Source: Acanthosepion esculentum
Lineage: Eukaryota; Mollusca; Cephalopoda; Sepiida; Sepiidae
Reading direction: 5' to 3'
Assembly: GCA_964036315.1 (NCBI GenBank)
Contig: OZ038500.1
Span: forward strand, 62,636,102 to 62,700,101
DNA: 64,000 nucleotides
Shown: in pieces, positions 63,836 to 64,000 of the stretch
Position numbering within the stretch: position 1 is the stretch's first letter
How the letters are laid out: every line of letters starts with the position of its first letter
Position numbers and translations under genes: made by a program
The notes under the pieces: model-generated
What the model was told of the DNA's origin: nothing
Databases searched by the model: none
Seen by the model: only the letters and a program-made list of their open reading frames with translations

Positions 63836-64000
63836 TTAAAGACATAGACTTATCAGCAAGATTAGAAATTATTTGTTATTGGGTGAAAATAGTTAATTCT
63901 ATGTCTCTTTTCATGAGAATCAAGAAAGATTTTTGTGCATCTGTTTGCACCACAGAGGTTGAATAAATTTGGAATGCATTTTGATTTCTAATACTGGAGC

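Overview
This is a eukaryotic (metazoan) genomic window. The AT-rich introns, dense dinucleotide microsatellites, mariner and LINE debris and 5S/tRNA-derived SINEs suggest a mollusc, probably a cephalopod such as an octopus. The lineage is inferred from composition and repeats; no database search was possible. Two conserved nuclear genes are recognisable, and nearly everything else is intron or transposable-element sequence.

Plus strand, 4174-13188: the last three coding exons of UQCRFS1, the Rieske iron-sulfur subunit of mitochondrial complex III. They hold the membrane anchor and both cluster-binding boxes. The mitochondrial presequence exon(s) must lie further 5' and were not found.

Minus strand, 60328 down to 14931: the complete CTNNBL1 (beta-catenin-like protein 1, an armadillo-fold spliceosome-associated protein). 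It has sixteen coding exons and a 559-residue product. The frame closes exactly across every splice junction. Fourteen introns are GT-AG. Intron 4 (40753-41562) is AT-AC with minor-spliceosome (U12-type) donor and branch-point sequences. The first coding exon is only ten codons and is followed by a 15.9-kb intron. The two genes converge tail to tail, with stop codons about 1.7 kb apart.

Mobile DNA fills the rest. There are five mariner copies or fragments of clearly different families (331-1263, 5173-5290, 35767-36958, 48093-48858, 52859-53742). There is a Ty3/gypsy relic at 51085-54053 that contains the last of these. A non-LTR (APE/RT) family has four copies, and two further RTE-like LINE tails are present. 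A 5S rRNA-derived SINE family, tRNA-derived repeats (one a tRNA-Ser-like gene with a 75-bp palindrome) and LTR-like promoter fragments were also found. A large AT-rich non-coding family has termini beginning near TAGGTACCTCC; its compact palindromic member at 28657-29228 is flanked by a perfect 8-bp target duplication.

The most interesting signals are the minor-spliceosome intron inside a spliceosome-associated gene, the tRNA-Ser palindrome, the 5S-derived SINE, and the TAGGTACC element family that often sits against microsatellites. No operons, CRISPR arrays or prokaryotic features were seen.
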